Assembly (NCBI RefSeq): GCF_022539505.1
Contig: NC_061514.1
Location: 42,892,869 to 42,956,868, forward strand
Reading direction: 5' to 3'
Source: Lolium rigidum
Lineage: Eukaryota; Streptophyta; Magnoliopsida; Poales; Poaceae
DNA: 64,000 nucleotides
Position numbers and translations under genes: made by a program. Positions within the stretch are counted from its first letter, which is position 1; each line of letters begins with the position of its first letter. Shown piece after piece: positions 1 to 8,131 of the stretch. The notes under the pieces are model-generated. The model was not told where the DNA came from. It worked only from the letters and a program-made list of their open reading frames with translations, and did no database searches.

Positions 1-69
1 TAGGGAACTATATGAACTATATGCACATGATCCGAGTAAGCATCCCCACTAATCGAGCATTATAAGCAT

Positions 70-205
70 AGTAGCATACCATAAGCTCACAAGAATCCAT
101 CAAGTAAATCTTCACAAGGATACCACAGTAGCATAGTAGCATACCATAAGCTCACAAGAATCCATCATTTTCTTCACAAGGATACCACGAGTAGCATACC
201 ATAGT
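70..205. repeat. Tandem repeat of about 60 bp, two copies plus a partial one
   Basis: The block containing taccataagctcacaagaat followed by cttcacaaggataccac occurs at about 76-127 and again at about 140-198, with a short third start (gtagcataccatagtagc) after it. It lies inside the CACTA element and has no coding signal. Confidence 0.65.
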
Positions 206-408
206 AGCATTTAATGCATTTAAATGAACCGAGTAGCATCAAAACCAACCAAATGTCCAACTAGCAAGCAATACCAAGTGAGCAAGTCTTCATTACCTTG
301 TACAGGTTCAGACATGGATTTATTTCCAACAAAGGATGGAAATCAAATTAACATCATTGAATTAAATTGAATCATTACCATCACATGGTTCATCAATAAC
401 AATTAGGG

Positions 409-478
409 GCAATGCATCCAGAGCAACAGCAGCAATGCATCCAGAGCAACAGCAGCAATGCATCCAGAGCAACATTAA
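409..478. repeat. 23-bp tandem repeat, three copies
   Basis: Units start at 409, 432 and 455, each reading gcaatgcatccagagcaaca with small changes at the end. CAG/GCA-rich sequence continues around it. Confidence 0.85.
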
Positions 479-607
479 GTAAAAGGCATGAGCAATGAGC
501 CAGTAAGTAAATCACTAGCACATGATGATCATTTGACCATTTAGAGCATGGACACACAAGCAATAGCAACAGTATAGTTCACCGAGGAATGGTGAGAAGC
601 TGCAAGA

Positions 608-846
608 GCATGCATCTAGCTGCAGCAACAATGACAACAAGCTAGGATAGATAGATAGATTGCATACAGTAGCACATCAACAGCAACAGCAGCCAGTACA
701 TCAACAACAACAGCAGCACAACCAGAGCATGCATCTAGCTGCAGCAACAATGACATCAAGCTAGGATAGATAGATAGATTGCATCCAGTAGCACATCAAC
801 AGCAACAGCAGCCAGTAGCACAGCAACAGCAACAACAGCACAACCA
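608..846. repeat. 119-bp tandem duplication with GATA and CAG runs
   Basis: The unit starting gcatgcatctagctgcagc occurs at 608 and 727, each followed by a short GATA run and a CAACAG-rich tract. The two copies differ by a few substitutions and by the length of the CAG tract. All reading frames over it are low complexity. Confidence 0.8.
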
Positions 847-849
847 GAG

Positions 850-1255
850 CAGCACACGAGCATTTCGTCGAGCACTTTGTGCTCGCGCGGGAGAGGAAGA
901 GGGAGGGGAGGGGAGGGGAGGGGAGGAGAGAGAGTTCACCGACGACAGGGGTCGAGGAGGAGGTTGACGACGACGGCAGCGGTGGAGGAGGAGGCGGACG
1001 CGGCGACTCATCCACCTTCACGCGATGGCGGCCCCTCCTCACGGCGGCCCCTCCTCGCCGTAGCGGCAGCTTGTGCTGCAGGTGGCGGGGATGGGAGGAG
1101 CGTGGCGGCATGCGGCCCTCGCGGAGGAAGGCGGCGGCGACGGCGATGGCGACGACCATGGCGACGCGCGGTGGTACGGATCGGAGGAGAGGGGAGAGGG
1201 GAGAGGGGAGGGGAGAGGGGAGAGGTGAACAGGCGTGGGGGAGGGGGGCGATGAT
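850..1255 (-). other. GC-rich, purine-tract sequence inside the CACTA element, possibly a captured first exon
   Basis: GGGGA runs at 893-930 and 1185-1230 flank GC-rich sequence that is open in several frames on both strands. On the minus strand a start near 1160 gives an Ala/Arg/Pro-rich peptide, as is common for 5' exons of grass genes. No domain is recognisable, and openness in many frames is expected from composition alone, so a real exon cannot be claimed. Confidence 0.25.
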
Positions 1256-1263
1256 ATAAGTTC

Positions 1264-1560
1264 TCTTAGTTCTGTGGCGCACTAGAACAAGTGCGCCACA
1301 AAATCAACTACTTCTGTGGCGCACCGAAGCACGTGCGCCACAGAAAGAGTTATTTCTGTGGCGCAGCACGCCATGTGCGCCACAGAAATACCTACACTAA
1401 TAATTGGTGGTGGCATGATGTGGGCCCCATATAATTTCTGTGGCGCAAGGTTCAGTAGTGCGCCACAAAATTAAGCTATTTCTGTGGCGCACCTAGAACG
1501 GTGCGCCACAAAATAACATTCTGTGGCGCATTTTTAGTGGTGCGCCACAGAACTAAGCTC
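1264..1560. repeat. CACTA subterminal repeats: six inverted pairs of CTGTGGCGCA
   Basis: Pairs of ctgtggcgca and its complement tgcgccacag, with 8-13 bases between the arms, start near 1270, 1313, 1350, 1436, 1480 and 1519. Each pair can fold into a hairpin. Arrays of this kind within a few hundred bases of the terminus are typical of CACTA elements. Confidence 0.85.
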
Positions 1561-1586
1561 CGCCTATAAGGGTTTTCCTACTAGTG

Positions 1587-2304
1587 GTCTACTCACGGTT
1601 GCAAGCATCAGTGCCCAGACTCGGGGGCTACTTCGATCGGGAGCGCTGGACGCGCACCCGATAAAATCATCGGCTCCTCTGGGTCATCATCCAAATCATC
1701 GGCTCCTCTGGGTCATCATCCAAATCATCGGCTCCTCTGGGCCATCATCCAAATCATCGACTCCTCTGGGCCATCATCCAAATCATCAGCTCCTCTGGGT
1801 CATCATCCAAATCATCGGCTCCTCTGGGTCATCATCCAAATCATCGGCTCCTCTGGGTCATCATCCAAATCATCGGCTCCTCTGGGCCATCATCCAAATC
1901 ATCGACTCCTTTGAGATATCTACGGTATCTGACTTAGCATTTTTTACACCCTATACATAACTATTTCATATTTATCTACAGGCTCGGGGGCTACTCCCAT
2001 CGGGAGCGCTAGTCGCGCACCCGATAAAAAAATATGGCAACCTCGCCAACAAAGAAGAATAAAGTTGAAGACGTCGGCATCAACAATCAAGATCTTCGAG
2101 TAGTACAACTTGAGTCTATGCGTGGCTGCAAGCACCCGCCCATAGACTCGGGGGCTACTCCCATCGGGAGCGCTTCGCGCACCCGATAGAAAGCAACCTC
2201 GACTCTACATCAAGCACAAGATTCAACAGATGATCAAGACATTCAGCGAAGACAACTTTAGTCCCTGCCCGAAGCTTCACTTCGGCCAGACACTCGGGGG
2301 CTAC
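1587..2304 (+). mobile_element. 3' untranslated end of a Gypsy retrotransposon with repeated polypurine motifs
   Basis: Four blocks of ctcgggggctact, three of them followed by cgatcgggagcgct or catcgggagcgct, occur near 1619, 1982, 2147 and 2292. The last, cactcgggggctac at 2291-2304, sits directly before the TG of an LTR and so has the position of a polypurine tract. The segment has no sustained frame. An inverted copy lies at 13967-14696. The CACTA element above is inserted at its left side. Confidence 0.65.
1666..1912 (+). repeat. 29-bp tandem array, eight units plus a partial
   Basis: The unit reads atcatcggctcctctggg plus tcatcatccaa, with single-base variants (ccatcatcc, cgactcc, cagctcc). 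Starts are 29 bp apart from 1666 to 1869. Because 29 is not a multiple of three, every third unit returns to the same frame. The inverted copy of the region has only six full units (14217-14390). Confidence 0.9.
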
Positions 2305-2755
2305 TGACGTGGGCATAACCCTTTGGGTACTCGACATTGCCATACCCGGTGCAAAACTATGAAGCTGGACCAGCACAAGGACTTGATGAGCTGGACCCGC
2401 AAGGAATATCAACTTGGACAACAAGGAAAGAAGACTCCAATATGAATCCTACTAGGACTCTTATAAACCCTAGCTTGGCTGATATATAAAGCCAAGCAGG
2501 GGCACCCCTTAGGGACGCATATTCAGAAACATAACCATAGAGGCGACACGCCTAGACACCTCAACCCGCAGATTAGAACTAGACTAGATCCAACAACTCC
2601 GCCTATGGCGGCCCCCTGTATACATATATTCATATAGTGGATTGCTAGCAGGACGTAGCGATCCTCCACCGCGGGGACGTGAACCTGGGTACGTCGTGTA
2701 CCGCCTCGCTTCCGGAACTTCCATCGTCGCCTTTCTCTAAAACCCAAGCCCCTCA
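2305..2755 (+). repeat. Gypsy LTR, about 451 bp
   Basis: It starts TGACGTGGGC directly after the polypurine motif and ends CCCCTCA before a primer-binding-like sequence. A TATA box (tatataaa, 2483-2490) lies in the loop of a perfect 8-bp inverted repeat (gcttggct 2473-2480, agccaagc 2490-2497). The right boundary is uncertain because two PBS-like stretches follow; an alternative end is near 2782. PPT on the left and PBS on the right means this single LTR is shared by two internal regions. Confidence 0.65.
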
Positions 2756-2799
2756 TGGTGGGCGTTGCCGAGGAACCGCATCGTCAGCCGTTGCCGGGG
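2756..2799 (+). other. Primer binding site region (two PBS-like copies)
   Basis: Two versions of the motif found behind many grass Gypsy LTRs are present: tgggcgttgccgagga (about 2759-2774) and gccgttgccgggga (about 2784-2797). Either could pair with a tRNA 3' end. The leader then runs to the gag start at 2859. Confidence 0.55.
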
Positions 2800-2858
2800 A
2801 GCATAGCTTTATTTGCAAGTTCACCTGAATTGATATTGTTCGCTGCAAATCCTCCATC

Positions 2859-4049
2859 ATGGGTAAACCTCGCGATGCTAAAGTCGCCATATTACCATCC
2901 ACTACAAGAAAAGGTACAACTCTGAGTACCTCTGCTGCTCTTGATTCACCATCTGTGATAAGGAAACTTGTTTCACCACCACAAGCTTCACATGCTGGTA
3001 CTTCTGCTGAATCTGAAAATTCCTCTTACAATTTTAATGATGCTTCTACTGTGCTTGATGATAATGGTTCATTAGGTTCTTTTCTAGATGCTACAATTGT
3101 TAGGTCTAGACAAATTGAAAATACTAAAATTCCTAATGAAAATACTGCTACACCTGTTAATTCACCTGAGTCTGTTGAACACTCTAGTGATGATCTTGAT
3201 GAAGATTATGTGGAACTTGATGATGATTTTATTGATAAATGTAATGCTACTACTGATGCAAGTAACATTAAAAAGCTTCTTGCACAACGTGCTGTTAGAT
3301 ATAAACTGTCTCCTGATCCTAAATTTGCCACATCTCCTATAAACATTAAGGATAAGGATTATGATTTTTCTCTTGATTTATCTCACATATCTATTGTTGA
3401 GAAAACACCTTTTGGTGGTACTGAAAAAGAAAGTGCTGTAGAGCACATGATTGAGCTTTCTACTTTGAGTAGCTTGTTTTCTGATGATACCAAGAAGCGT
3501 ACTTATTTTGTTACTAAATTTTTTCCTTTCTCATTAAAGGATGATGCTAAAACTTGGTATAATAGTTTTCCTCCTAATTATATTGATAGTCCAAGTGGTT
3601 TGCTTGATGTTTTCTTTCGAAAATATTTTCCTGTTAGTGCTCAACATATTGCTTTGCAGAAAATTTATAGTTTTGACCAGGAAGATGGAGAGAAATTGCC
3701 TGAAGCTTGGGCAAGGTTTTGCTCTCTTCTTAGAGCTCGACCTGGACATGATTTGGAAAATCATGACTTACTTGATATATTTTATAGTGGACTAACCATT
3801 GAGTCTAGGGCATACCTGGATAGTTGTGTTGGTTGTGTTTTCAGGAAAAGAACTCCAGACGAAGCCGAAGAATTATTGGCTAGAATAGGCCGAAATCATG
3901 ATGATTGGACTACACCTGAACTAACCCCAACACCAATATTGAAGAAGAGGGGTATGATTAAATTAAATGATGAAGATATGAGGGAAGCCAAGAAATCTCT
4001 TAAAGAGAAAGGTATTAAATCTGAAGATGTGAAGAATTTACCCCCATAG
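2859..4049 (+). CDS. gag: Gag protein of an Athila-type Gypsy retrotransposon
   Basis: The 396-aa reading frame encodes the structural protein that would form the cytoplasmic particle and package element RNA. Residues about 100-130 are acidic (DDLDEDYVELDDDF). A retrotransposon gag domain (PF03732 type) covers about residues 215-345, with motifs DDAKTWYNSFPP, FFRKYFP, LPEAWARFCSLLR and LLDIFYSGL. No CCHC knuckle is present, as in related Athila gags. The start is the first ATG after the PBS and leader, in the context atcATGG. The frame ends TTA CCC CCA TAG at a run of five C; continuation into the next ORF lies one frame away, so this is either a one-base loss in a gag-pol frame or a shift site. 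No stop interrupts the 396 codons. Confidence 0.85.
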   Translation: MGKPRDAKVAILPSTTRKGTTLSTSAALDSPSVIRKLVSPPQASHAGTSAESENSSYNFNDASTVLDDNGSLGSFLDATIVRSRQIENTKIPNENTATPVNSPESVEHSSDDLDEDYVELDDDFIDKCNATTDASNIKKLLAQRAVRYKLSPDPKFATSPINIKDKDYDFSLDLSHISIVEKTPFGGTEKESAVEHMIELSTLSSLFSDDTKKRTYFVTKFFPFSLKDDAKTWYNSFPPNYIDSPSGLLDVFFRKYFPVSAQHIALQKIYSFDQEDGEKLPEAWARFCSLLRARPGHDLENHDLLDIFYSGLTIESRAYLDSCVGCVFRKRTPDEAEELLARIGRNHDDWTTPELTPTPILKKRGMIKLNDEDMREAKKSLKEKGIKSEDVKNLPP

Positions 4050-4198
4050 AAGATTTATGTAAGATAACTCCCCCTTCATCCACGATTGAGGTACATTCTC
4101 TTCAACGCTTTGATAAAGAAGATATTCCTTACTCAAACCCTCCTGATCAATGTTTAGATGAGTTCGATAATTATGTTGTTAAGCAAGATAATTTTAAT

Positions 4199-5524
4199 AT
4201 GAGAGTAGAGAATCATTTAATGGAAAATTCTCGAGGTATTAGTAAATTGCATGATATTGTGGAGAGAACCTCCAATGATGTTAAGATGCTTGTTAAACAT
4301 TTTCATATGGTTCAAACTCAAATTGATCAACTTACTAAAGTGCAAAATGACTTGTTAAAAAATACTTCCAAAGAAAAGCATGCTTATGAAGTAACAACTA
4401 GAGGTGGTGTTTCCACTCAGGATCCTCTATATCCTGAGGGGCATCCCAAAAGAGTTGAACAAGATTCTCAACGAACTAAAGAAATTAGTGCTCCTTCTAA
4501 GAAAAAGAAGAAGAAACATAAAACTGTTGTAGAATCCTCTAAGCCTGTTAATGATCCTAATAGTATTTCTATTTCTGATGCTGAAACTGAAAGTGGTAAT
4601 GAACATGATAAAGATAATGATAAGAATGATGTTTCTGATAAAGAAGAGGTAGAAGATGAACCTGAAAAGCATGCTAAAAATAAAAAGTATACTAAAGAAG
4701 ATTTTATTGATAAGAAACATGGTAATGAAAGAGAACCTTGGGTTCAAAAGCAAATGCCTTTTCCTGCTAAGAAACTAAAATCAAAGGAGGAAGAACACTA
4801 TAATAAATTTTGTGATTGGATGAAACCTTTGTTCCAGCAAATCCCTTTGACTGATGCTATTAAATTGTCTCCTTATTCAAAGTATATGAAAGATATTGTC
4901 TCTAACAAAAGGAAAATTCCTAATGAGGAGATTTCCACTATGCTTGCTAATTACTCTTTCAATGGCAAGGTTCCAAATAAGCTGGGAGACCCAGGTATAC
5001 CGACTATTCCTTGTTCAATTAAGAATAATTATGTTAGAACTGCTCTATGTGATTTGGGAGCAGGAGTTAGTGTAATGCCTTTTTCTCTTTACAAGAGACT
5101 TTATTTAGATAAGTTGATACCAACTGATATATCTTTGCAAATGGCTGATAAATCTAATGATGTTCCTGTTGGTATATGTGAGGATGTTCCTGTTCAAGTT
5201 GCTAATAATTGCTTAATATTAACTGATTTTGTTGTGTTGGAAATGCCTGAAGATGATAATATGTCTATTATTCTTGGAAGACCTTTTCTTAACACTGCAG
5301 GGACTGTTATTGATTGCAATAAAGGAAAAGTTACTTTCAATGTTGATGACAAGGAGCATACTGTTTATTTTCCCAAGAGGATTGATAAAGTATATGGAGT
5401 TAATACAATTTCTAATTTGAGAACTATCAAAGTGGGAGCTATTGATTGTCCTATATATGAGACTAAACAAGGATATCAAAATATTATGATTGGATCCATA
5501 TCAATACAATATAAGGTAACATGA
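4199..5524 (+). CDS. Gag C-terminal part plus aspartic protease of the Athila-type element
   Basis: 441 aa from the first ATG, but the same frame is open back to about 4043 and continues the gag, so the real product probably starts upstream. Residues 1-60 look coiled-coil. Residues 95-200 are very rich in Lys, Glu and Asp. A retropepsin-like domain follows with active-site motif D285-L-G-A and the flap-like stretch and hydrophobic motif IILGRPFL near residues 357-364. The protease would cleave the Gag polyprotein in the particle. In a complete Athila element, RT, RNase H and integrase would follow; here the frame stops at 5524 and none of these domains is found downstream. The frame itself is intact. 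Confidence 0.8.
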   Translation: MRVENHLMENSRGISKLHDIVERTSNDVKMLVKHFHMVQTQIDQLTKVQNDLLKNTSKEKHAYEVTTRGGVSTQDPLYPEGHPKRVEQDSQRTKEISAPSKKKKKKHKTVVESSKPVNDPNSISISDAETESGNEHDKDNDKNDVSDKEEVEDEPEKHAKNKKYTKEDFIDKKHGNEREPWVQKQMPFPAKKLKSKEEEHYNKFCDWMKPLFQQIPLTDAIKLSPYSKYMKDIVSNKRKIPNEEISTMLANYSFNGKVPNKLGDPGIPTIPCSIKNNYVRTALCDLGAGVSVMPFSLYKRLYLDKLIPTDISLQMADKSNDVPVGICEDVPVQVANNCLILTDFVVLEMPEDDNMSIILGRPFLNTAGTVIDCNKGKVTFNVDDKEHTVYFPKRIDKVYGVNTISNLRTIKVGAIDCPIYETKQGYQNIMIGSISIQYKVT

Positions 5525-6215
5525 TTGATTTGAGGTTTATTTCTTCTTATGTCATGTAAAATTTATTTGGTGGCAAGACTTGATCAACCTTGTTAACAAG
5601 TATATTTTATATGCATAGAAGAGCTAAACAACATCTCTTTCTTTCTCCACTTGTTTTACTTGCTGTAGTACCACTTGTTTTGCAAGATGCTTTAGTTGTT
5701 TAGAAGTTTGAAAATCTTTTCTGCCCTGTAATAGTTATTTTAACACCCAGAAATGTGCATTTTTCGAAGTTTTAAAAAATTTACAAAAATTATATCACTG
5801 GTCCTATTTTTCGAAATGCAACCTGGGAGTGCCTGGGGCTGACCAGTGGGGCACCCCAGGGCTGCACCCCATGTGCCGGCGCGGCCAGCAAGGGGGGCGC
5901 GCTACTCTGTGGTGAGGGCCCCACCTGGCCCTCCACTTACTCATCTACCTACCACTCCATTCTCTCTCACGGGAAAACACATCACCATTGCTCAAACCCG
6001 AGTTTCTTGCTGTTCTTGCTCGAGATTTTTGATCTCCTTGCTCAGCCCATCTTTGCTGCTGAGATTTGGAGCATTTGCTCTCCGGTATGTGACTCCTCCG
6101 ATTATCCAAATAGAATTTTGTTTGGTTGAGTATATCTTCAATATTTTGCTGCTGTAGGTAACATGTTAAGTGAGCTTGCATGCTTGTTCTAAGTTGTAAA
6201 AATTAGTTTTGATGC
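5525..6215 (+). other. Internal non-coding region between protease and ATHILA-type ORF
   Basis: No pol homology is seen. AT-rich sequence gives way at about 5820-5940 to GC-rich sequence with a 5'UTR-like CT-rich tract. A possible splice donor (ccggtatgtg, about 6083) and a possible acceptor (atttcag, ending about 6306, inside the next ORF) could make a spliced message for the downstream ORF. Confidence 0.45.
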
Positions 6216-7433
6216 ATGTTTAGTACTCTACCAAGTTCCTATAGTAGTTTCCCTCATTATTATGTCTCGAAATCAACTTTTGTAATGATTGTTGAAAAAT
6301 TTCAGAAAAGGAAAATGCATAACCACACCTTTGGAGAAGTGTTCAAGAGGGATACGACAAGAGTGGAAAGGCCTTCAAGGGCAGCCACTCGAGTTAGGCG
6401 ATCTTATGACGAGGATGTCATTGCACCTAGCTTTGAAGATGCTGAGGACAACGGGATTCCTAATGCTTCATCCTTTCCATGCTTTGACTTTTTGCGTAAT
6501 GCAGGGTTACTTGATGACTTCTTGTTTCTCATTAATAGTGTGGGCTTAACCACCTATATGGAAGATGAGAGCGATCAATTTTATAGGCTAACTAAAATCT
6601 TTGTTGAAAGCTTTAAATTCAGCAACTCATCTTTCACACCAACAGTTAAATTTAAGATTTATGACGTGCCTATTACTATGAAGTTGAAGGATTTTTGTGC
6701 TGCATTGGATATTGCTCCTATAGGTACAGCGAAGAAGATCGAGAACCTCCCCAAAGCTTTGACGGAACACTATCGAGAGGTTACCAACGATGATAACCGC
6801 ACCATTCAGCGCGGCAAGATAAGGAACATTCAGCTCCCTGCCATTAGATATTTCACTTACTATCTTGCTACTAGCATTCTTGGTAGGGAGAACACTAGCA
6901 ACATTTCTAGTTATCATCTTGCTTTTCTGGTTGCTGCACTTACTGGAGGTACTCCTTATCACCTTGGTGCCCTCATTGCTCGTCGCTTATCTAATAAGGG
7001 ACCTATTTATGGAGGGATTGTTGCTTCGCGTATTGTTGCATATCTAGGTCTTTCTGTTGAACCTAGTGATGAGAAATTAGCTCCTATTAAGCTTGATATT
7101 GCTGCTATGAAGAGTCATCAATTTGTCACAACTGACTCTAACTTAGAAAATATTGTCTATAGAATGTTGTTTATTGACGGGGATGAGAGGGAAATCCCTT
7201 TGCTGCAGGCCGATTTGTTTAGTGTTCGCAGGAGACCGTGGTCGCCCTCCAAGGAGGAGGTGGATGAGCAGCTGAGGATACGTGGTTTCCACCAGCAGCA
7301 CGACTCCGAGGACGCCGAGCCCTCCGATGGGTACACTGTCACGTATCCTGGTGCGTCTTCCAGCACGTACCAAGGACATGATCCTTCTTCATCATACTAC
7401 GGAGGTGCCACCTCATGGGCACCGTGGGATTGA
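6216..7433 (+). CDS. ATHILA ORF1-like protein (third ORF of an Athila-type element)
   Basis: 405 aa, intact. Motifs such as FDFLRNAGLLDDF, KFKIYDVPITMKLKDFC, YYLATSILGRENTSN and GALIARRLSNKGPIYGG match the ATHILA ORF-1 family (PF03078 type), the gene that sits where an env would be in Athila retrotransposons. Its role is unknown. I see no signal peptide or membrane segment, and the C-terminus is rich in Ser, Tyr and Gly. The first ATG may not be the real start: codon 34 (6315) is a better candidate because family similarity begins there and a splice acceptor (atttcag) lies just upstream. It follows gag-protease directly, without pol between, which suggests a non-autonomous element that keeps three of its ORFs. 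Confidence 0.7.
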   Translation: MFSTLPSSYSSFPHYYVSKSTFVMIVEKFQKRKMHNHTFGEVFKRDTTRVERPSRAATRVRRSYDEDVIAPSFEDAEDNGIPNASSFPCFDFLRNAGLLDDFLFLINSVGLTTYMEDESDQFYRLTKIFVESFKFSNSSFTPTVKFKIYDVPITMKLKDFCAALDIAPIGTAKKIENLPKALTEHYREVTNDDNRTIQRGKIRNIQLPAIRYFTYYLATSILGRENTSNISSYHLAFLVAALTGGTPYHLGALIARRLSNKGPIYGGIVASRIVAYLGLSVEPSDEKLAPIKLDIAAMKSHQFVTTDSNLENIVYRMLFIDGDEREIPLLQADLFSVRRRPWSPSKEEVDEQLRIRGFHQQHDSEDAEPSDGYTVTYPGASSSTYQGHDPSSSYYGGATSWAPWD

Positions 7434-8025
7434 TCTCCACTTAGGCCAAAAGCCTAAGATTGGGGGGAGGTACGCCGGCATCACTCATTCATTGCATATT
7501 ACAATTGCCGGATATTTGTACATACTTGTTTCGTTTCTGATGGTTGCCTCTAATATGAGGAGGATGGTATTTGGGGAAGTGCTGTCTAAAAAACAGATTC
7601 TGGACTGATACTAAAAAAATTCCTAAAAATAGCCAGAACGTTATTTTGAGAAGCCAATTTTTTTTGCATGTTCCACAGGTTATTATCTAACTTCCATTAG
7701 TTGAGCACTTTTCGAGTTGAACAGCGGAACAATTTCGAAAAAAATGATTACTGTACTGCTGTCAAGTTTGACGGATTTCTGCCACTTTGTGTCTATGTGA
7801 CTCTGTTAGTTTTCATTCTCTTGTTTTTGCTTTGTTTATTTTCTAAAACACAAAAAGACCAAAAATATTTCTGTTGTTTCTCTTTATCATTTGCTTATTT
7901 GGCTTCTTGACCTTATTTTGCTTTATTTGCTCTCGTTGGTTTGCTATGAGAAAATCCAAAAAGATTTTACTTTCGTTCTTGTTTCCAATTCGAAAACACC
8001 AAAAAAAATTGTTGTTCTTCTTCGG
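7434..8025 (+). other. 3' internal region of the Athila-type element, left part
   Basis: Non-coding. aagattggggggag at 7456-7469 is a polypurine stretch; the rest is AT-rich with A and T runs. The minus-strand LINE interrupts it at 8026. The continuation is probably 12434-13153. Confidence 0.45.
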
Positions 8026-8043
8026 TTTTTTTGAAGACAAAGA

Positions 8044-8064
8044 CAGTGGGGAAGGCCCCCACTG
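8044..8064 (-). other. Hairpin at the LINE 3' end
   Basis: cagtgggg (8044-8051) and ccccactg (8057-8064) form a perfect 8-bp stem with a 5-base loop, about 12 bases before the poly(A). In many LINEs a 3' stem-loop is what the reverse transcriptase recognises; that role here is inferred. Confidence 0.7.
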
Positions 8065-8131
8065 CGCCGTTTTCATTTTATATATATAAAAGAAAACATA
8101 TTTACAAAGTTCTGGTCCCAAATAAGAAAAA

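Larger units (their letters stand above)
1..1586. mobile_element. Right-hand part of a CACTA (En/Spm) DNA transposon
   Basis: The plus strand ends at 1586 in ggttttcctactagtg, so the element begins CACTAGTAGGAAAACC when read inwards, which is the CACTA terminal motif. Inward of the terminus lie dense short inverted subterminal motifs (1264-1560), as expected for binding sites of the element's own proteins. The next bases, GTC (1587-1589), fit a 3-bp target duplication: the related sequence at 13967-14696 has an uninterrupted TTGAGTCTACTC at this point. The left end lies outside the window. No transposase is visible; the inside is repeats and GC-rich sequence. Confidence 0.8.

Noticed and set aside
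761..1282. Overlapping open frames on both strands rich in Arg, Pro, Gly and Ser
   Set aside because: All frames are open at once because of GC-rich and CAG/GGGGA repeats; no domain. Kept only as a possible captured exon at low confidence.
1666..1912. CRISPR-like look of the 29-bp array
   Set aside because: Units are contiguous without unique spacers and the sequence is plant retrotransposon DNA.
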